Positions 32,401 to 42,250 of a stretch of 64,000 nucleotides of DNA are shown one piece after another. Location: assembly GCA_040217575.1 (NCBI GenBank), contig JAVJPW010000001.1:124001-188000 (forward strand). Reading direction: 5' to 3'. The DNA comes from Pacificispira sp040217575. Its GTDB lineage: Bacteria; Pseudomonadota; Alphaproteobacteria; UBA8366; Aestuariispiraceae. How positions within the stretch are numbered: position 1 is the stretch's first letter; each line of letters begins with the position of its first letter. Under the pieces are notes generated by a model. It was not told the DNA's origin. It did no database searches and saw only the letters and a program-made list of their open reading frames with translations. The position numbers and the translations under genes were made by a program.

Positions 32401-35373
32401 CTAGGTTCCTTCCCGATCGTGATTGTCTTCGGCACGATATCCGTCCGCCGGTTCGGCAATCAAACTATTATAGATGGACCGGACTTCGTTCGCGGTCTCT
32501 GACACCCGGACGAGTGCCGCGTCGATGCTGTCGGTTTCCACAACATGCTGGATTGCGCGAATCTGGCCGGCCGGTGCGTCCGCCGGATCGAAGGTGCCGT
32601 CCTTTCCGGTAAGACGGATAAAAGCCTGCAAACGGCGCCACAGTGCAAGCGCCTGACGTAGTGCCGATGCATGGGACGCATCAAGCTTTCCGGCCCTGGC
32701 CAGGTTTTCAAGAGCTATCGCGGTGTTCGGGCTCAACACGGTCGGGTCATCCGCCGCGTGAATCAGTTGCAGCGCCTGTGCGATGAACTCGATATCGACC
32801 AGTCCGCCCGGGCGGTACTTGATATCCCAGTCCGACTTGCCGGGGAATTCCCGCGCAACGCGCTGGCGCATGTCATCCACGTCGCGGATCACCTTTTCTG
32901 CGTCGCGCCGCTGAACCAGGGCATTTCGGATCGCGGTGTCGATCGTGTCGCACAAATCCGCGGCCCCATAAACGGCCCGCGCCCGGGTCAGCGCCATATG
33001 CTCCCAGGTCCAGGCTTCGCCCTCATCCAAGTCGTAATATTTCGTGAAGCCGTCCAGCTGTGTTGCAAGCGGGCCTGCCTTGCCGGACGGGCGTAGGCGG
33101 TTGTCGACCTCGTAAAGGGATCCTTCGCCGGTTTCAGTCGTGATCGCGGTAATGAACCGCTGACAGAGCCGCAGGTAATAGACCTGCGGTCCGATGGGGC
33201 GCGGGCCATCCGACCCGTCCGCGTCGGGCGCTACATCATAGACGAAAACAAGGTCCAGGTCCGACCGCGGCAGCAGTTCGCGTCCACCCAGTTTGCCGAA
33301 GGCAACCACCGCTACGCCGTGGCCGGGAACCGATCCGTGCTGTTCGGCAAACTCCTTTTCTGCGGCGGGAAGGATTGCCTCCAACCCTGTCTCCGCGATT
33401 CGCGATAAGGCCGGGCCCACACTGTCGCCATCGACAATGCCGCGCATGATCTGCACACCCGCCTTGAATTTCCGATCGTTGGTCCAACGGCGAACGGCGT
33501 CAAGGATGTCCTGAAAGTCCCGCGCCTGCTCCAGGGCGACGTGAAGTTCCTCATCCTCTGCGGCGGTTTCCGTTTCCGCGGTGATCGGGTCGAAGAAATC
33601 GCCGCTCAGCACGCTGTCCAGAAGGGCGGGGCGGCGGGCCATCCAGTCAGCCAGCCGCGGGGCACTGCCCAGTACTTCCGACACAAGTTCCAGCAATGCC
33701 GGATGGGCCTGAAACAGCGAAAACAACTGAACGCCTGATGGCAGGCCGGACAGAAAGCTGTCGAACCGGGCAAACGCTTCATCCGGGTCGGCAGTATCCC
33801 CCAACGCCTTCAGCAGGTGGGGCATCAGTTCGGTCAGAATTTGCCGGCTGCGTTCGCTTCTGGTCGCGCGATAGCGGCCGTGATGCCATACCCGGACCCG
33901 CCCTGCGACATGGCTGGGATTGGCAAATCCCATTTCGGACAGGGTAGTAAGCGTTTCGGGGTCGTCTTCCACCCCGGTAAAGACCAATGCGCCGCCACTT
34001 CCCAGGTCGGGCGACTCCTCGAACAGCTGCGCATAGTGGTTGGCGACCAGCGTCAGCCGGGCCCGGACATCGTCGCGGAACTGGTCAGTGTCGGCATATC
34101 CCGAAAACCGGGCCAGCGCGTCCATCCTGTCCGGTGTATCCGGAAGTGTCTGCGTCTGCTGATCGTCGATCATCTGAAGCCTGTGTTCCAGGCGCCGCAG
34201 AAAATGATAGGCGGCGGTCATCTCGTCCGCGGTCTGGGTGGCGACATGCCCTTCCTGTGTCAGCGCATGCAGGACGCTGCAGGTTTTTCGTTCACGAAGT
34301 TCCGGCTGCCGTCCGCCCCAAATCAATTGTTGGGTCTGGGCGAAGAATTCGATCTCGCGAATTCCGCCCTTGCCGATTTTGATGTTGTGTCCGTCCACTT
34401 CGACCGTGCGCCCGCCGCGATGGGCGTTGATCTGGCGTTTGATCGAATGGATGTCCTGAATGGCCGCGAAATCCAGATATTTGCGCCAGACGAAGGGCCG
34501 GATGTGGGCCAGGAACCCTTCGCCCAATGCAATGTCGCCCGCGACCGGCCGCGCTTTGATCATGGCGGCGCGTTCCCAGTTCTGACCCAGGCTTTCATAG
34601 TATGTTTCCGCGGCCGAAACGGTCAGTGCCATTGGTGTCGCACTGGGGTCGGGACGCAGCCTGAGGTCTGTGCGAAAGACATATCCGTCCGCTGTGCGTT
34701 CATCCATCAGGCGCATGATCTGCCGGGTCAGACGGATCATGTCCTGGCGCATACGGTCCGGGTCTGCGGCCTTCAGGGTCGGCGGGTCATAGAGCGCGAC
34801 CAAATCGATGTCGGATGAATAGTTCAGTTCCCCGCCGCCGAACTTCCCCATTCCCAGGATGACGTAGCCCTGGCAGCCTGTCCCGTCGGACCCGGTTTCC
34901 CGGCGCCATGTCGCGAACGCGTGTTCGCACGCGCATTGAAGGGCGCGTTCCGCCAGCGTTGTCAGGGATGCCGTGATGTCGTCCAGAGAACAAAGATCCA
35001 AAAGATCACCGATCGCGACGCAAAGCGCGACCTGCCGCTTTGCGCGGCGAAGCGCGGACATGAGTTCGCGTTCGGGGGCGCCTGCGGCCCAGGCCGTGTC
35101 GAGGTCATTCAGGACCGCGGCCACTACATCGGCATAGGGGCGCGCCGCCAGGGCTGCCAGCATTTGCGGTTCGCGGCGCAGCAGGGTGGAAAGATAGGGG
35201 CTGTGTGCCTGAATGAAGGTGATCAGGTGGCGGCCGCGCGCATCATCCAGAAACGCCGAAAATGCCGCCGCGCCAGGTGTGTCGGGGGCAGGTTCCGGGA
35301 GCGGATCGAACACCGCGCCCGACGGAATGGGCAGCGCGGAAACGTCCACCTTTTCAAGAAGTCCAGAATGCAT
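32401..35373 (-). CDS. glnE: Bifunctional glutamine synthetase adenylyltransferase/adenylyl-removing enzyme
   Basis: GlnE adds and removes AMP on glutamine synthetase in response to PII (GlnB) state. The 990 residues have two nucleotidyltransferase domains. The N-terminal deadenylylase has GMGKFGGGELNYSSDIDLVALY (about 170-192), and the C-terminal adenylylase has FGKLGGRELLPRSDLDLVFVYD (about 685-706). Both keep the G-G-x-E-L-x-x-S-D-x-D-L pattern. The C-terminal helical domain has the WDIKYRPGGLVDIEFIAQ motif. Length is normal. It is divergent from the AsmA gene across 95 bases. Confidence 0.96.
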   Translation of the reverse strand: MHSGLLEKVDVSALPIPSGAVFDPLPEPAPDTPGAAAFSAFLDDARGRHLITFIQAHSPYLSTLLRREPQMLAALAARPYADVVAAVLNDLDTAWAAGAPERELMSALRRAKRQVALCVAIGDLLDLCSLDDITASLTTLAERALQCACEHAFATWRRETGSDGTGCQGYVILGMGKFGGGELNYSSDIDLVALYDPPTLKAADPDRMRQDMIRLTRQIMRLMDERTADGYVFRTDLRLRPDPSATPMALTVSAAETYYESLGQNWERAAMIKARPVAGDIALGEGFLAHIRPFVWRKYLDFAAIQDIHSIKRQINAHRGGRTVEVDGHNIKIGKGGIREIEFFAQTQQLIWGGRQPELRERKTCSVLHALTQEGHVATQTADEMTAAYHFLRRLEHRLQMIDDQQTQTLPDTPDRMDALARFSGYADTDQFRDDVRARLTLVANHYAQLFEESPDLGSGGALVFTGVEDDPETLTTLSEMGFANPSHVAGRVRVWHHGRYRATRSERSRQILTELMPHLLKALGDTADPDEAFARFDSFLSGLPSGVQLFSLFQAHPALLELVSEVLGSAPRLADWMARRPALLDSVLSGDFFDPITAETETAAEDEELHVALEQARDFQDILDAVRRWTNDRKFKAGVQIMRGIVDGDSVGPALSRIAETGLEAILPAAEKEFAEQHGSVPGHGVAVVAFGKLGGRELLPRSDLDLVFVYDVAPDADGSDGPRPIGPQVYYLRLCQRFITAITTETGEGSLYEVDNRLRPSGKAGPLATQLDGFTKYYDLDEGEAWTWEHMALTRARAVYGAADLCDTIDTAIRNALVQRRDAEKVIRDVDDMRQRVAREFPGKSDWDIKYRPGGLVDIEFIAQALQLIHAADDPTVLSPNTAIALENLARAGKLDASHASALRQALALWRRLQAFIRLTGKDGTFDPADAPAGQIRAIQHVVETDSIDAALVRVSETANEVRSIYNSLIAEPADGYRAEDNHDREGT

Positions 35374-35468
35374 CGCATCGATTTCCGGAATGGGATGGTA
35401 TTAGAGTGGTTGAACCGCTAAAGATGGTCAAATTGATCTGTAGCCAAGGATAATTCCGCCAAACGTCG

Positions 35469-38400
35469 ATGACAAAAACCAGGACACGGACCCGGCGAGT
35501 TTTGCTGGAGGCTCTCGCAGGCCTTCTGCTCGGGCTCGTGATTTTGGGATCGATCGGTGTGTACCGCCTGTCCAGCGGTCCGATCTCTGTCGGCGTCCTT
35601 ACCCCGATAATTGAATCCGCCCTGAACCCCGACCGTTCGCCTTTCCGCGTGACTGTCGGGGATACGCGTATCGTATGGGCGGGCTGGGACCGGGCGCTGG
35701 ACGTGGTTGCGGTGAATGTTGCCGTCGGGGACGAAGGCGTACCCCCGTCCGCGATTTTTCCCGAAGTGTCCATCGGGATATCCATACGGGGTCTGCTATC
35801 ACGCGAAATCCGCGTCACGTCGTTGGATTTGCTGCGGCCGTCCCTGGCGCTGACCATCGATGTGGACGGGCGCGTGCAGCTGGCCTTTGACGAGGTAGCA
35901 CACACGATCGACGGCGACGCACTCGCTCCGGACCCGGTTCAGGATACCTCCCTCGATTTCGGGGAAATCGGTACCGACAGCAGTCTTCTGCCGCCCGGGA
36001 TACTGGACCTGTTGCGGTCCATGCCCGATGAAGACTCCGCCTTGGGCGGGCTGCAGAGGTTCAGTCTGCTGGGGGCGACGATCCGAATTGTCGATGAACG
36101 GGTCGGTGAGGAGCTTTGGCTGAACGATGCCAGCATCGAGTTCAGCCGCACGGAAGAAGGGCTTCAGGCCCATCTTCAGACGACGATTGAAACGGTGCGC
36201 GACGATACGCGCGTGCGTATCGGCCTTCTGGTGAACCCGGCGGACGAATCCATCGACTTCGATATACGAACAGATGCTTTCAACCTGGATCTTCTGGCCC
36301 GCTATGTGCCGGGACTGGCACCGTTTCTTCCGGACCTGACCGCCAGCAGCATTGTGAATATCCGTCTGGACCTCGGCGGTCGTTTCGAACATGCGACCGT
36401 CATCATGGACACCACGGCCGGAAGCCTGGACGCACAGATCGACAATGCCGTTTCGCCGGATTCCCTTTCAGTCACACTGGACCTGGAAGACTTGCGGCTG
36501 CGCGACTGGGTATCCGGCGCAGAAGCGTTGGAAGGTGCGCGCGAATTCACGCCCAACGTACTGGTTACCGGCACGACGGATTTCCTGGTCAGTGTGACGG
36601 ACGGACTTATGACCGCCAGCGGCATCCTGTATTCCGATGTCGGCGCCGTTTCGTTCGAAGGAATGCTGGACGATGAATCAAACCAGTATCTGGTCGGCCT
36701 TGGGGTCTCGGGCCTTCGACCGGATCTGGTTGCCGGGGCGCTGCCGCTGGCGGAAGACCTGACTTCGTTTGAAATTCCGCTTCAGGGAACGGCACAGCTT
36801 GCCCTGGACCGGGACTTCCGGCTTCTGGCCGGCCGCACCGATGTCGAATTCGGCGCCGGGTCGATGCAGATACCGGGGTTGATCGAAACCCTTCCGCCAG
36901 TCGCGTCCGGCCACTTGTCGGTCAGGCTTCCCGATCCGCAAAGTCCGCTGATTGTAGAAGAACTGTCGGTCGCTTTCGAAGGCGGGCCTCTTGTCTCGGC
37001 CAACGCGGATGTTTCGTTCGGGGACCAGGCGGTTTCACTTGCGGTGAACGCGCTGGCACTGGACCTGAAGATGCGAGAAGTCGCGAACTTCTGGCCGGAA
37101 TCGATTGGCACGAACCCGCGGGAATGGGTTTTGGAAAACCTACCGGACGCCAATGTCCATCAAGCCGGTCTTGTTGCGGAATTGGTCGTTCCGTTGAATT
37201 CTTTCGGCGATGCGGAAGTCATTTCTGTCGACGGCGGGATTCGTTTCGACAATGCGGAAGTGCACTATCTTCGCCCGATGCCGCCGGTCCTGAACGTATC
37301 CGGCATGGCGGAGTTCGACGCATCGACCTTCCGCATACAGATTTTCGGTGGCGAACTGGACGATGCGTTCGTCCGACGCGGAAGCATCAATATGTTCGAT
37401 CTGGATACCGACACTGAACAGATCGACATCGACATTTCCATAGAAACGCCGCTTGCGACAGCCTTTGCGGTCCTGGACAGCGAACCGCGGCGCTACATTT
37501 CGCGCCTCGGCCTGTCGACGGAAGGGGTAGCTGGCACAGCCCTCGCGGATGTGCGGTTCGATTTTCCGCTGCTTCTGGATTTGGAAGCCGACGATATCGT
37601 CTATGGCGCGGATGCGGTGCTGAGCGACCTTATCCTGGAACAGCCGGACCTGGATTTCCCAATACGCGCGCAGTCCGTCACACTGTCTTTGGTCCCTGGT
37701 CAGCTTTCTGTGAATGGCGACGTCGATCTTCAAGGCACGCATGCACAGGCGCATTGGGTTGAAACATTTGCCGACGATGCGGACGTTGTCCGACAAATCG
37801 AACTGACTGCCATTGATCAGCTTTCGGCACTATCGAAGTTCGGTTTGAACCTGACAGGCATCGCGGAAGGGCCGGCCGGGCTGTCGCTCAACTACCTGGT
37901 CTATGCTTCCGACGCTCAGAGCCTGTCCTTGTCCGCAAACCTGGATGAGGCAACTCTGACCATTGATGCGATTGGCTGGGAAAAAGAACCGGGAGTGCCG
38001 AGCATACTGTCGGTTCAGGGGCTGATTGGCACGGATGGCACAATCGACGCACGGACCCTGAAACTGGATGGCGGTGACGACCACCTGTTCGAAGGGGCGG
38101 CAACCTTCCTACCGGAATTCAGCGATCTGATTGCTGCAAGGTTCGACCGCATCCGCTTCGGTCTGACGGACATCTCGGGGACGGCGGAGCTTCGCGACGG
38201 GCTGTATGTCATCGACCTGACGGGGGAACAGTTCGACGCCGCGCATTTCCTGCACGACGAAGACGAGGAAGAAGATGCAGAAGCGGTCGAGGAAGAGGAT
38301 ACCGGCGAACCGCAGGTCCGTGTGCGTGGCCGGTTCAATACCCTTTATGACGGGCCGGACCGGGCCGTCCAGGACGCGGATTTCCTGGTCGAAACGCACG

Positions 38401-39131
38401 GGTCCGAAATTCACCAGCTAACGTTGAACGGCCTGTTGGGCGACAACAAGGCGATTGATATCCGCTATCTGCCGACAGGCGGCGGTGGCGCGGAACTGCT
38501 GGTGCTGGCCGAAGATACGGGGCTTGCGCTTTCGATGGCGGACCTGACCGGTCGTCTGGATGGCGGCAGCATGCGCATCGAAGGGCTGCGGGTCGGTCGG
38601 GATGAACCGATGAACGGAACAATCCTGCTTCAGGACTTCACATTCCGCGAGGCGCCGCGCCTTGCGAAGCTACTGGAGGTGATATCCGTGACCGGCATTC
38701 TGTCTGCGCTCAGCAATGAAGGGCTGCCGTTCAACAGGCTGGTTGCGGATTTCAGCCTGACGGAAGACCGGCTGACGATCCGTGATGGTTCTGCGCGCGG
38801 CAATTCATTGGGAATCACGTTCGAAGGCGACTTCGACCGGCAGACGGATGAAGTGGCGATCAACGGCGACATTGCCGTTTCCGACATTTTCTCACGGACA
38901 ATCGGTCAATTGCCGATCATTGATCTGCTGGTCGGGGACGGGCTGATTGGTGCGGCCTACCGGATGACCGGGCCGGTCGACGACCCGAATGTTTCGGTCA
39001 ATCCCCTGTCGGTTATCGCACCGGGTTTCTTGCGCCGCGTTTTCGGCGCGAACACCCAGTCCGATGGTGAACCGGACGGTTCCGGTCAGTCCCCTGGGGT
39101 GGGCGATGGCAGGTCCGGTGCGGACCGGTAG
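35469..39131 (+). CDS. AsmA-like / DUF3971 (YhdP-type) periplasmic protein
   Basis: This 1220-residue inner-membrane-anchored protein belongs to the AsmA/YhdP/TamB class, long beta-groove proteins thought to carry phospholipids across the periplasm to the outer membrane. An N-terminal membrane helix (about 11-33, VLLEALAGLLLGLVILGSIGVY) is followed by a long periplasmic region of repeated beta strands with DUF3971/AsmA_2 features. A C-terminal segment (GPVDDPNVSVNPLSVIAPG) is typical of the class. An acidic insert rich in E and D (EDEEEDAEAVEEEDTGEP, about 931-948) stands out. The TM-to-beta architecture supports the call; the substrate is not known. Confidence 0.88.
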   Translation: MTKTRTRTRRVLLEALAGLLLGLVILGSIGVYRLSSGPISVGVLTPIIESALNPDRSPFRVTVGDTRIVWAGWDRALDVVAVNVAVGDEGVPPSAIFPEVSIGISIRGLLSREIRVTSLDLLRPSLALTIDVDGRVQLAFDEVAHTIDGDALAPDPVQDTSLDFGEIGTDSSLLPPGILDLLRSMPDEDSALGGLQRFSLLGATIRIVDERVGEELWLNDASIEFSRTEEGLQAHLQTTIETVRDDTRVRIGLLVNPADESIDFDIRTDAFNLDLLARYVPGLAPFLPDLTASSIVNIRLDLGGRFEHATVIMDTTAGSLDAQIDNAVSPDSLSVTLDLEDLRLRDWVSGAEALEGAREFTPNVLVTGTTDFLVSVTDGLMTASGILYSDVGAVSFEGMLDDESNQYLVGLGVSGLRPDLVAGALPLAEDLTSFEIPLQGTAQLALDRDFRLLAGRTDVEFGAGSMQIPGLIETLPPVASGHLSVRLPDPQSPLIVEELSVAFEGGPLVSANADVSFGDQAVSLAVNALALDLKMREVANFWPESIGTNPREWVLENLPDANVHQAGLVAELVVPLNSFGDAEVISVDGGIRFDNAEVHYLRPMPPVLNVSGMAEFDASTFRIQIFGGELDDAFVRRGSINMFDLDTDTEQIDIDISIETPLATAFAVLDSEPRRYISRLGLSTEGVAGTALADVRFDFPLLLDLEADDIVYGADAVLSDLILEQPDLDFPIRAQSVTLSLVPGQLSVNGDVDLQGTHAQAHWVETFADDADVVRQIELTAIDQLSALSKFGLNLTGIAEGPAGLSLNYLVYASDAQSLSLSANLDEATLTIDAIGWEKEPGVPSILSVQGLIGTDGTIDARTLKLDGGDDHLFEGAATFLPEFSDLIAARFDRIRFGLTDISGTAELRDGLYVIDLTGEQFDAAHFLHDEDEEEDAEAVEEEDTGEPQVRVRGRFNTLYDGPDRAVQDADFLVETHGSEIHQLTLNGLLGDNKAIDIRYLPTGGGGAELLVLAEDTGLALSMADLTGRLDGGSMRIEGLRVGRDEPMNGTILLQDFTFREAPRLAKLLEVISVTGILSALSNEGLPFNRLVADFSLTEDRLTIRDGSARGNSLGITFEGDFDRQTDEVAINGDIAVSDIFSRTIGQLPIIDLLVGDGLIGAAYRMTGPVDDPNVSVNPLSVIAPGFLRRVFGANTQSDGEPDGSGQSPGVGDGRSGADR

Positions 39132-39177
39132 GTGATGTGATGGCGCGGGAGTGAACAGTGGGCTATCTTCGACCATT

Positions 39178-39993
39178 ATGACGCACCTGATCGACAAGTC
39201 TGAAATCGATGCCTATGCCCGTGACGGTGCGGTCGTTTTGCGTGGCGTATTCAGTGATTGGGTCGACCTGATTGCGCAGGGGATTGACCAGAACATGCGC
39301 GAACCGGGTCCTTATGCCGCGGAAAATACGACGGACGCCGACACGGGCCGTTTCTTTGACGACTATTGCAACTGGGAACGCATACCCGCGTTCGTCCGAG
39401 TTGTACGCGAATCGCCCGCCGCCGAAGTCGCCGCCGCGGCCATGCGGTCGGACCGTGCGCAGTTCTTCCACGATCATGTACTTGTTAAAGAGCCCGGCAC
39501 GTCCAAGGCGACGCCCTGGCATCAGGATATCCCGTATTATTTCGTCGATGGACGCCAGACGGTCAGCATGTGGGTTCCGGTGGACCCGGTCGGGCTGGAC
39601 GCTTGTCCGCAGTTTATCCGCGGTTCGCACCTGTGGGAAAAACTGGTGCTTCCGGTCCGGTGGCTGGATGACAGCGATTTCTTCGAAGGTCATGGGGAAT
39701 ATCTGCCGGTTCCGGACCCGGCGCGGGAACCGGGCCGCTATGAACTTCTGTCCTGGGATATGGAACCGGGCGATGCCATCTTGTTCGACTACAGGACAGT
39801 CCACGGTGCGCCGCCCAATGCCGGCGCCGGGCGGCGGCGCGCGTTTTCCATGCGCTGGGTCGGGGACGATGCCCGCTATGTAGAACGCCCGGGACGTACT
39901 TCCCCACCCTATCCGGGGCACGGCATGCGCGAAGGCGAAAGTCTCCGTGAAGACTGGTTTCCGGTGCTGTATCGCGCCGGAGACGCAGCCTGA
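39178..39993 (+). CDS. Phytanoyl-CoA dioxygenase (PhyH) family protein
   Basis: This 271-residue Fe(II)/2-oxoglutarate oxygenase has the facial triad His115-x-Asp117 (WHQDIPY) and His209 (TVHGAPPN), followed by a conserved Arg near 219-226 for oxoglutarate. The substrate is unknown; family members act on phytanoyl-CoA, small acids or antibiotics. It lies 17 bases upstream of the DMSP-lyase-like gene in the same direction, so the pair may share a substrate pathway. Start ATG 39178; an upstream GTG in frame is less likely. Confidence 0.9.
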   Translation: MTHLIDKSEIDAYARDGAVVLRGVFSDWVDLIAQGIDQNMREPGPYAAENTTDADTGRFFDDYCNWERIPAFVRVVRESPAAEVAAAAMRSDRAQFFHDHVLVKEPGTSKATPWHQDIPYYFVDGRQTVSMWVPVDPVGLDACPQFIRGSHLWEKLVLPVRWLDDSDFFEGHGEYLPVPDPAREPGRYELLSWDMEPGDAILFDYRTVHGAPPNAGAGRRRAFSMRWVGDDARYVERPGRTSPPYPGHGMREGESLREDWFPVLYRAGDAA

Positions 39994-40010
39994 AATACAT
40001 CGGAAACCGG

Positions 40011-40658
40011 ATGGCGACGCTTCACACCGCGCCCTGGGCCGGCAAGCCCGACACGCCGGAAGACGCGTTTCTTGCCACCTTGTCCGAAGCGGCGCGCCGG
40101 GACGGGCGAAAACTGTGCCGCCGATTGTTGGACGAAATTGAACGCCTGCCGCCCGCCCGGCTTCCGCCGCGTCCGGTGCGAAAGCCGCTGGTCGCACAGC
40201 TGGATTCCCTGTTGTCGGCGGCGCCGGCGGACGTGCGTTCCCTGTCCGGCGCGGTTGCCGCCATGCGCGGGCGGCTGCGCTGGCAGTTCGCGCCGGACGA
40301 TCCGGGCTTTGGAACATTCAGGCGGCGGCATTGTTTCTGTTCCCTGACGGGCCGTGACGGTATCATTCCGTCGGAACGCCTTTATGTCGGGCTGTTCATG
40401 ATAGACGGGTCGGTCTTCTATCCGCATCATTCCCATTCGGCGGACGAAATCTATCTGCCGATTTCCGGGGATGCGGTCTATGCGGTCGGCGCGAACGCAC
40501 CGCGGACGGTCCTGCCGGGGGAATTCATTCAAATAGCGTCCTGGACGACCCATGCAGTCTGGACCGGAAACAGGCCGGTCCTGATGGTTTGGGCCTGGTT
40601 CGGGGATATCAAGGGCGGTTATCGTATCGGGGGCGGAAATCACGTCCCGAAACTGTAG
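40011..40658 (+). CDS. DMSP-lyase-like cupin (DddL/PF16867 type)
   Basis: This 215-residue cupin's C-terminal domain has the metal-binding arrangement of DMSP lyases: His140-x-His142, Glu146 and His181, with Tyr148 in place of the catalytic Tyr (YPHHSHSADEIYLPISG). Such lyases split dimethylsulfoniopropionate to dimethyl sulfide and acrylate. The N-terminal 110 residues are helical, as in DddL. A general cupin of other function cannot be excluded, since motif-level similarity is all I have. It follows the PhyH gene and is convergent with the aminotransferase gene, one base apart. Confidence 0.7.
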   Translation: MATLHTAPWAGKPDTPEDAFLATLSEAARRDGRKLCRRLLDEIERLPPARLPPRPVRKPLVAQLDSLLSAAPADVRSLSGAVAAMRGRLRWQFAPDDPGFGTFRRRHCFCSLTGRDGIIPSERLYVGLFMIDGSVFYPHHSHSADEIYLPISGDAVYAVGANAPRTVLPGEFIQIASWTTHAVWTGNRPVLMVWAWFGDIKGGYRIGGGNHVPKL

Positions 40659-40659
40659 C

Positions 40660-41766
40660 CTAGGCCCGAAATTCCATCAGGGCGTCCATCATCCGGTCGA
40701 CATCGTCATCGCTGGTGAAAAGGTGGCAAGATGCGCGGACACGCCCATGGTCGGCCCAGACCAGGATGTCGCGTTTGGCCAGGGCCTGCATGATTGCCCT
40801 GCAGTCGGGATGCGCGAAACAGGCATTGCCCGCGCGCCGGTTCGGGTCATCCGGTGTCATCACCTCCAGTCCCAGGTCCCTGTATCCGTCGATCAACCGA
40901 CCGGACAGACGCCGGACGTGGTCGGCGATCCGGTCGATCCCCTGTGACGCCAGATAGGTGAGCGATACATCCAGAAGATAGGCGCTCAAATGGCCGACAT
41001 TGCCGAATTCGGCGCGTTTGGCATCGGCCTTTCGTTCAAACGCATCGGGTGACCGGCCCGGGTCCGCCGCCCACCAACCCACTCCCCGCGGCGTGAAGTC
41101 GGGCTGTCGGCGTCGGTTCCAGGCAAAAACGCCATCGTGAATGCCAAGCGTGAACTTGTAGTTCGCGCTGACGACAAAATCCGCCAACGACGCGTCGACA
41201 GGCACCGCACCGAAGGCGTGGCTGGCATCGACCAGCAATGCCGCAGAGCTATTCTTGATGCTGTCCCGGATGACCTGGATATTCAGGTTCTGTCCCGTGA
41301 TGGCATTGACCTGTGCGACATAGATCAGTCTGGTCGTTTCATCGCACGCATCGGCCAGATCCTGTTCGGAAATCTCCCACCCGCGCGACGGGACCAGACG
41401 CACTTCCACGCCAAAGCGGGCGAGTTCACCCAATGCGTATCGGCCGGAGGCATAGTCCATTTCGGCCACGACAACGCTGTCGCCGGGCGCCCAATCGATG
41501 CTTCCGGTAACCCGCGCGATGCCTTCCGACGCGTTGGCGGTCAATGCGATATCGCCCGCGTCGGCCGTCAGAAGATCCGCGAATTTCCGGCGCACCCGTT
41601 CAACCGTTTCCCAGTGCGCGTTATAGCCGTCGAAACCGCGTGCCTTGTCCGCGGCAAACCGTTCAAAGGCATCGCGATGTGCGACCAGCAATGGCGGTTC
41701 CCCGCCGGTCGCCAGGTGCGCAATGCCGTCCAGGCCGATGAAGTCGGACTTTGGAACGGGAAGCAT
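40660..41766 (-). CDS. Class V aminotransferase-fold PLP enzyme
   Basis: This 368-residue fold-type I PLP enzyme of the class V group includes cysteine desulfurases, isopenicillin N epimerase and kynureninase. The Schiff-base Lys is in VSANYKFTLGIHDG and the PLP Asp in LVDASHAFGAVPVD. The selenocysteine-lyase/IPN-epimerase branch is nearest by eye. It is not a second SufS, since the TGHKLYGP motif is missing. No partner gene indicates the substrate. It lies 20 bases downstream of ubiK. Confidence 0.85.
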   Translation of the reverse strand: MLPVPKSDFIGLDGIAHLATGGEPPLLVAHRDAFERFAADKARGFDGYNAHWETVERVRRKFADLLTADAGDIALTANASEGIARVTGSIDWAPGDSVVVAEMDYASGRYALGELARFGVEVRLVPSRGWEISEQDLADACDETTRLIYVAQVNAITGQNLNIQVIRDSIKNSSAALLVDASHAFGAVPVDASLADFVVSANYKFTLGIHDGVFAWNRRRQPDFTPRGVGWWAADPGRSPDAFERKADAKRAEFGNVGHLSAYLLDVSLTYLASQGIDRIADHVRRLSGRLIDGYRDLGLEVMTPDDPNRRAGNACFAHPDCRAIMQALAKRDILVWADHGRVRASCHLFTSDDDVDRMMDALMEFRA

Positions 41767-41786
41767 TGCGTCTTCTGTCCGGCCGG

Positions 41787-42107
41787 TCAGTCGGATTTGC
41801 CGGTGCGTTTCGCGGATGTCTTTTTCGCGGCGCTTTTGCGGTGGGATGCGGCTTTCTCAAGTGCCGCGATCCGTGCCTCCATCGCTTCGACTTTCGCTGC
41901 CAGCGTTTCCTGTTCTTCGCGGGCGCGCCGCGCAACCGCGGCCATGGCGTCGAATTCATCGCGGGGAACGACATCAAGGTCGCTCAAGATGCGTTCCAGC
42001 CGCTGGCGAATCGCGGCCTCGGCCTCTTCGCGGATGCCGCCGACGGTGCCCATTGCGCCGCCCGCGACCTTTGCAATGTCGTCGAACAGTCTGCCAGTCG
42101 TCTGCAT
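41787..42107 (-). CDS. ubiK: UbiK family accessory factor (BMFP protein)
   Basis: UbiK-type proteins help the ubiquinone-synthesis complex (UbiJ) and bind membranes. The 106 residues have the family N-terminus MQTTGRLFDDIAKVAGGAMG, the acidic DFDAMAAVARRAREEQE-like segment, a coiled coil (EETLAAKVEAMEARIAALE), and a Lys-rich tail. GGAGC precedes ATG 42107 by nine bases; a TTG two codons upstream is rejected. It is divergent from hldD. UbiK near lgt is a common alphaproteobacterial layout. Confidence 0.9.
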   Translation of the reverse strand: MQTTGRLFDDIAKVAGGAMGTVGGIREEAEAAIRQRLERILSDLDVVPRDEFDAMAAVARRAREEQETLAAKVEAMEARIAALEKAASHRKSAAKKTSAKRTGKSD

Positions 42108-42250
42108 GATCAATCGCTCCGGTTTCTCATAGAATCTGTTGGTAATCTATAAGCGGCGGGCATCCGGGGCAATGGTTGCAGGCCGGACCTGCGAAGGATA
42201 CAAAACGCACCACAGCGATACGGTATTCTGGCCGCATAAAGGACAGCAAA

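Noticed and set aside
40660..41766. Second SufS or IscS
   Set aside because: The TGHKLYGP-type PLP Lys motif of SufS is absent; the enzyme belongs to the broader class V group.
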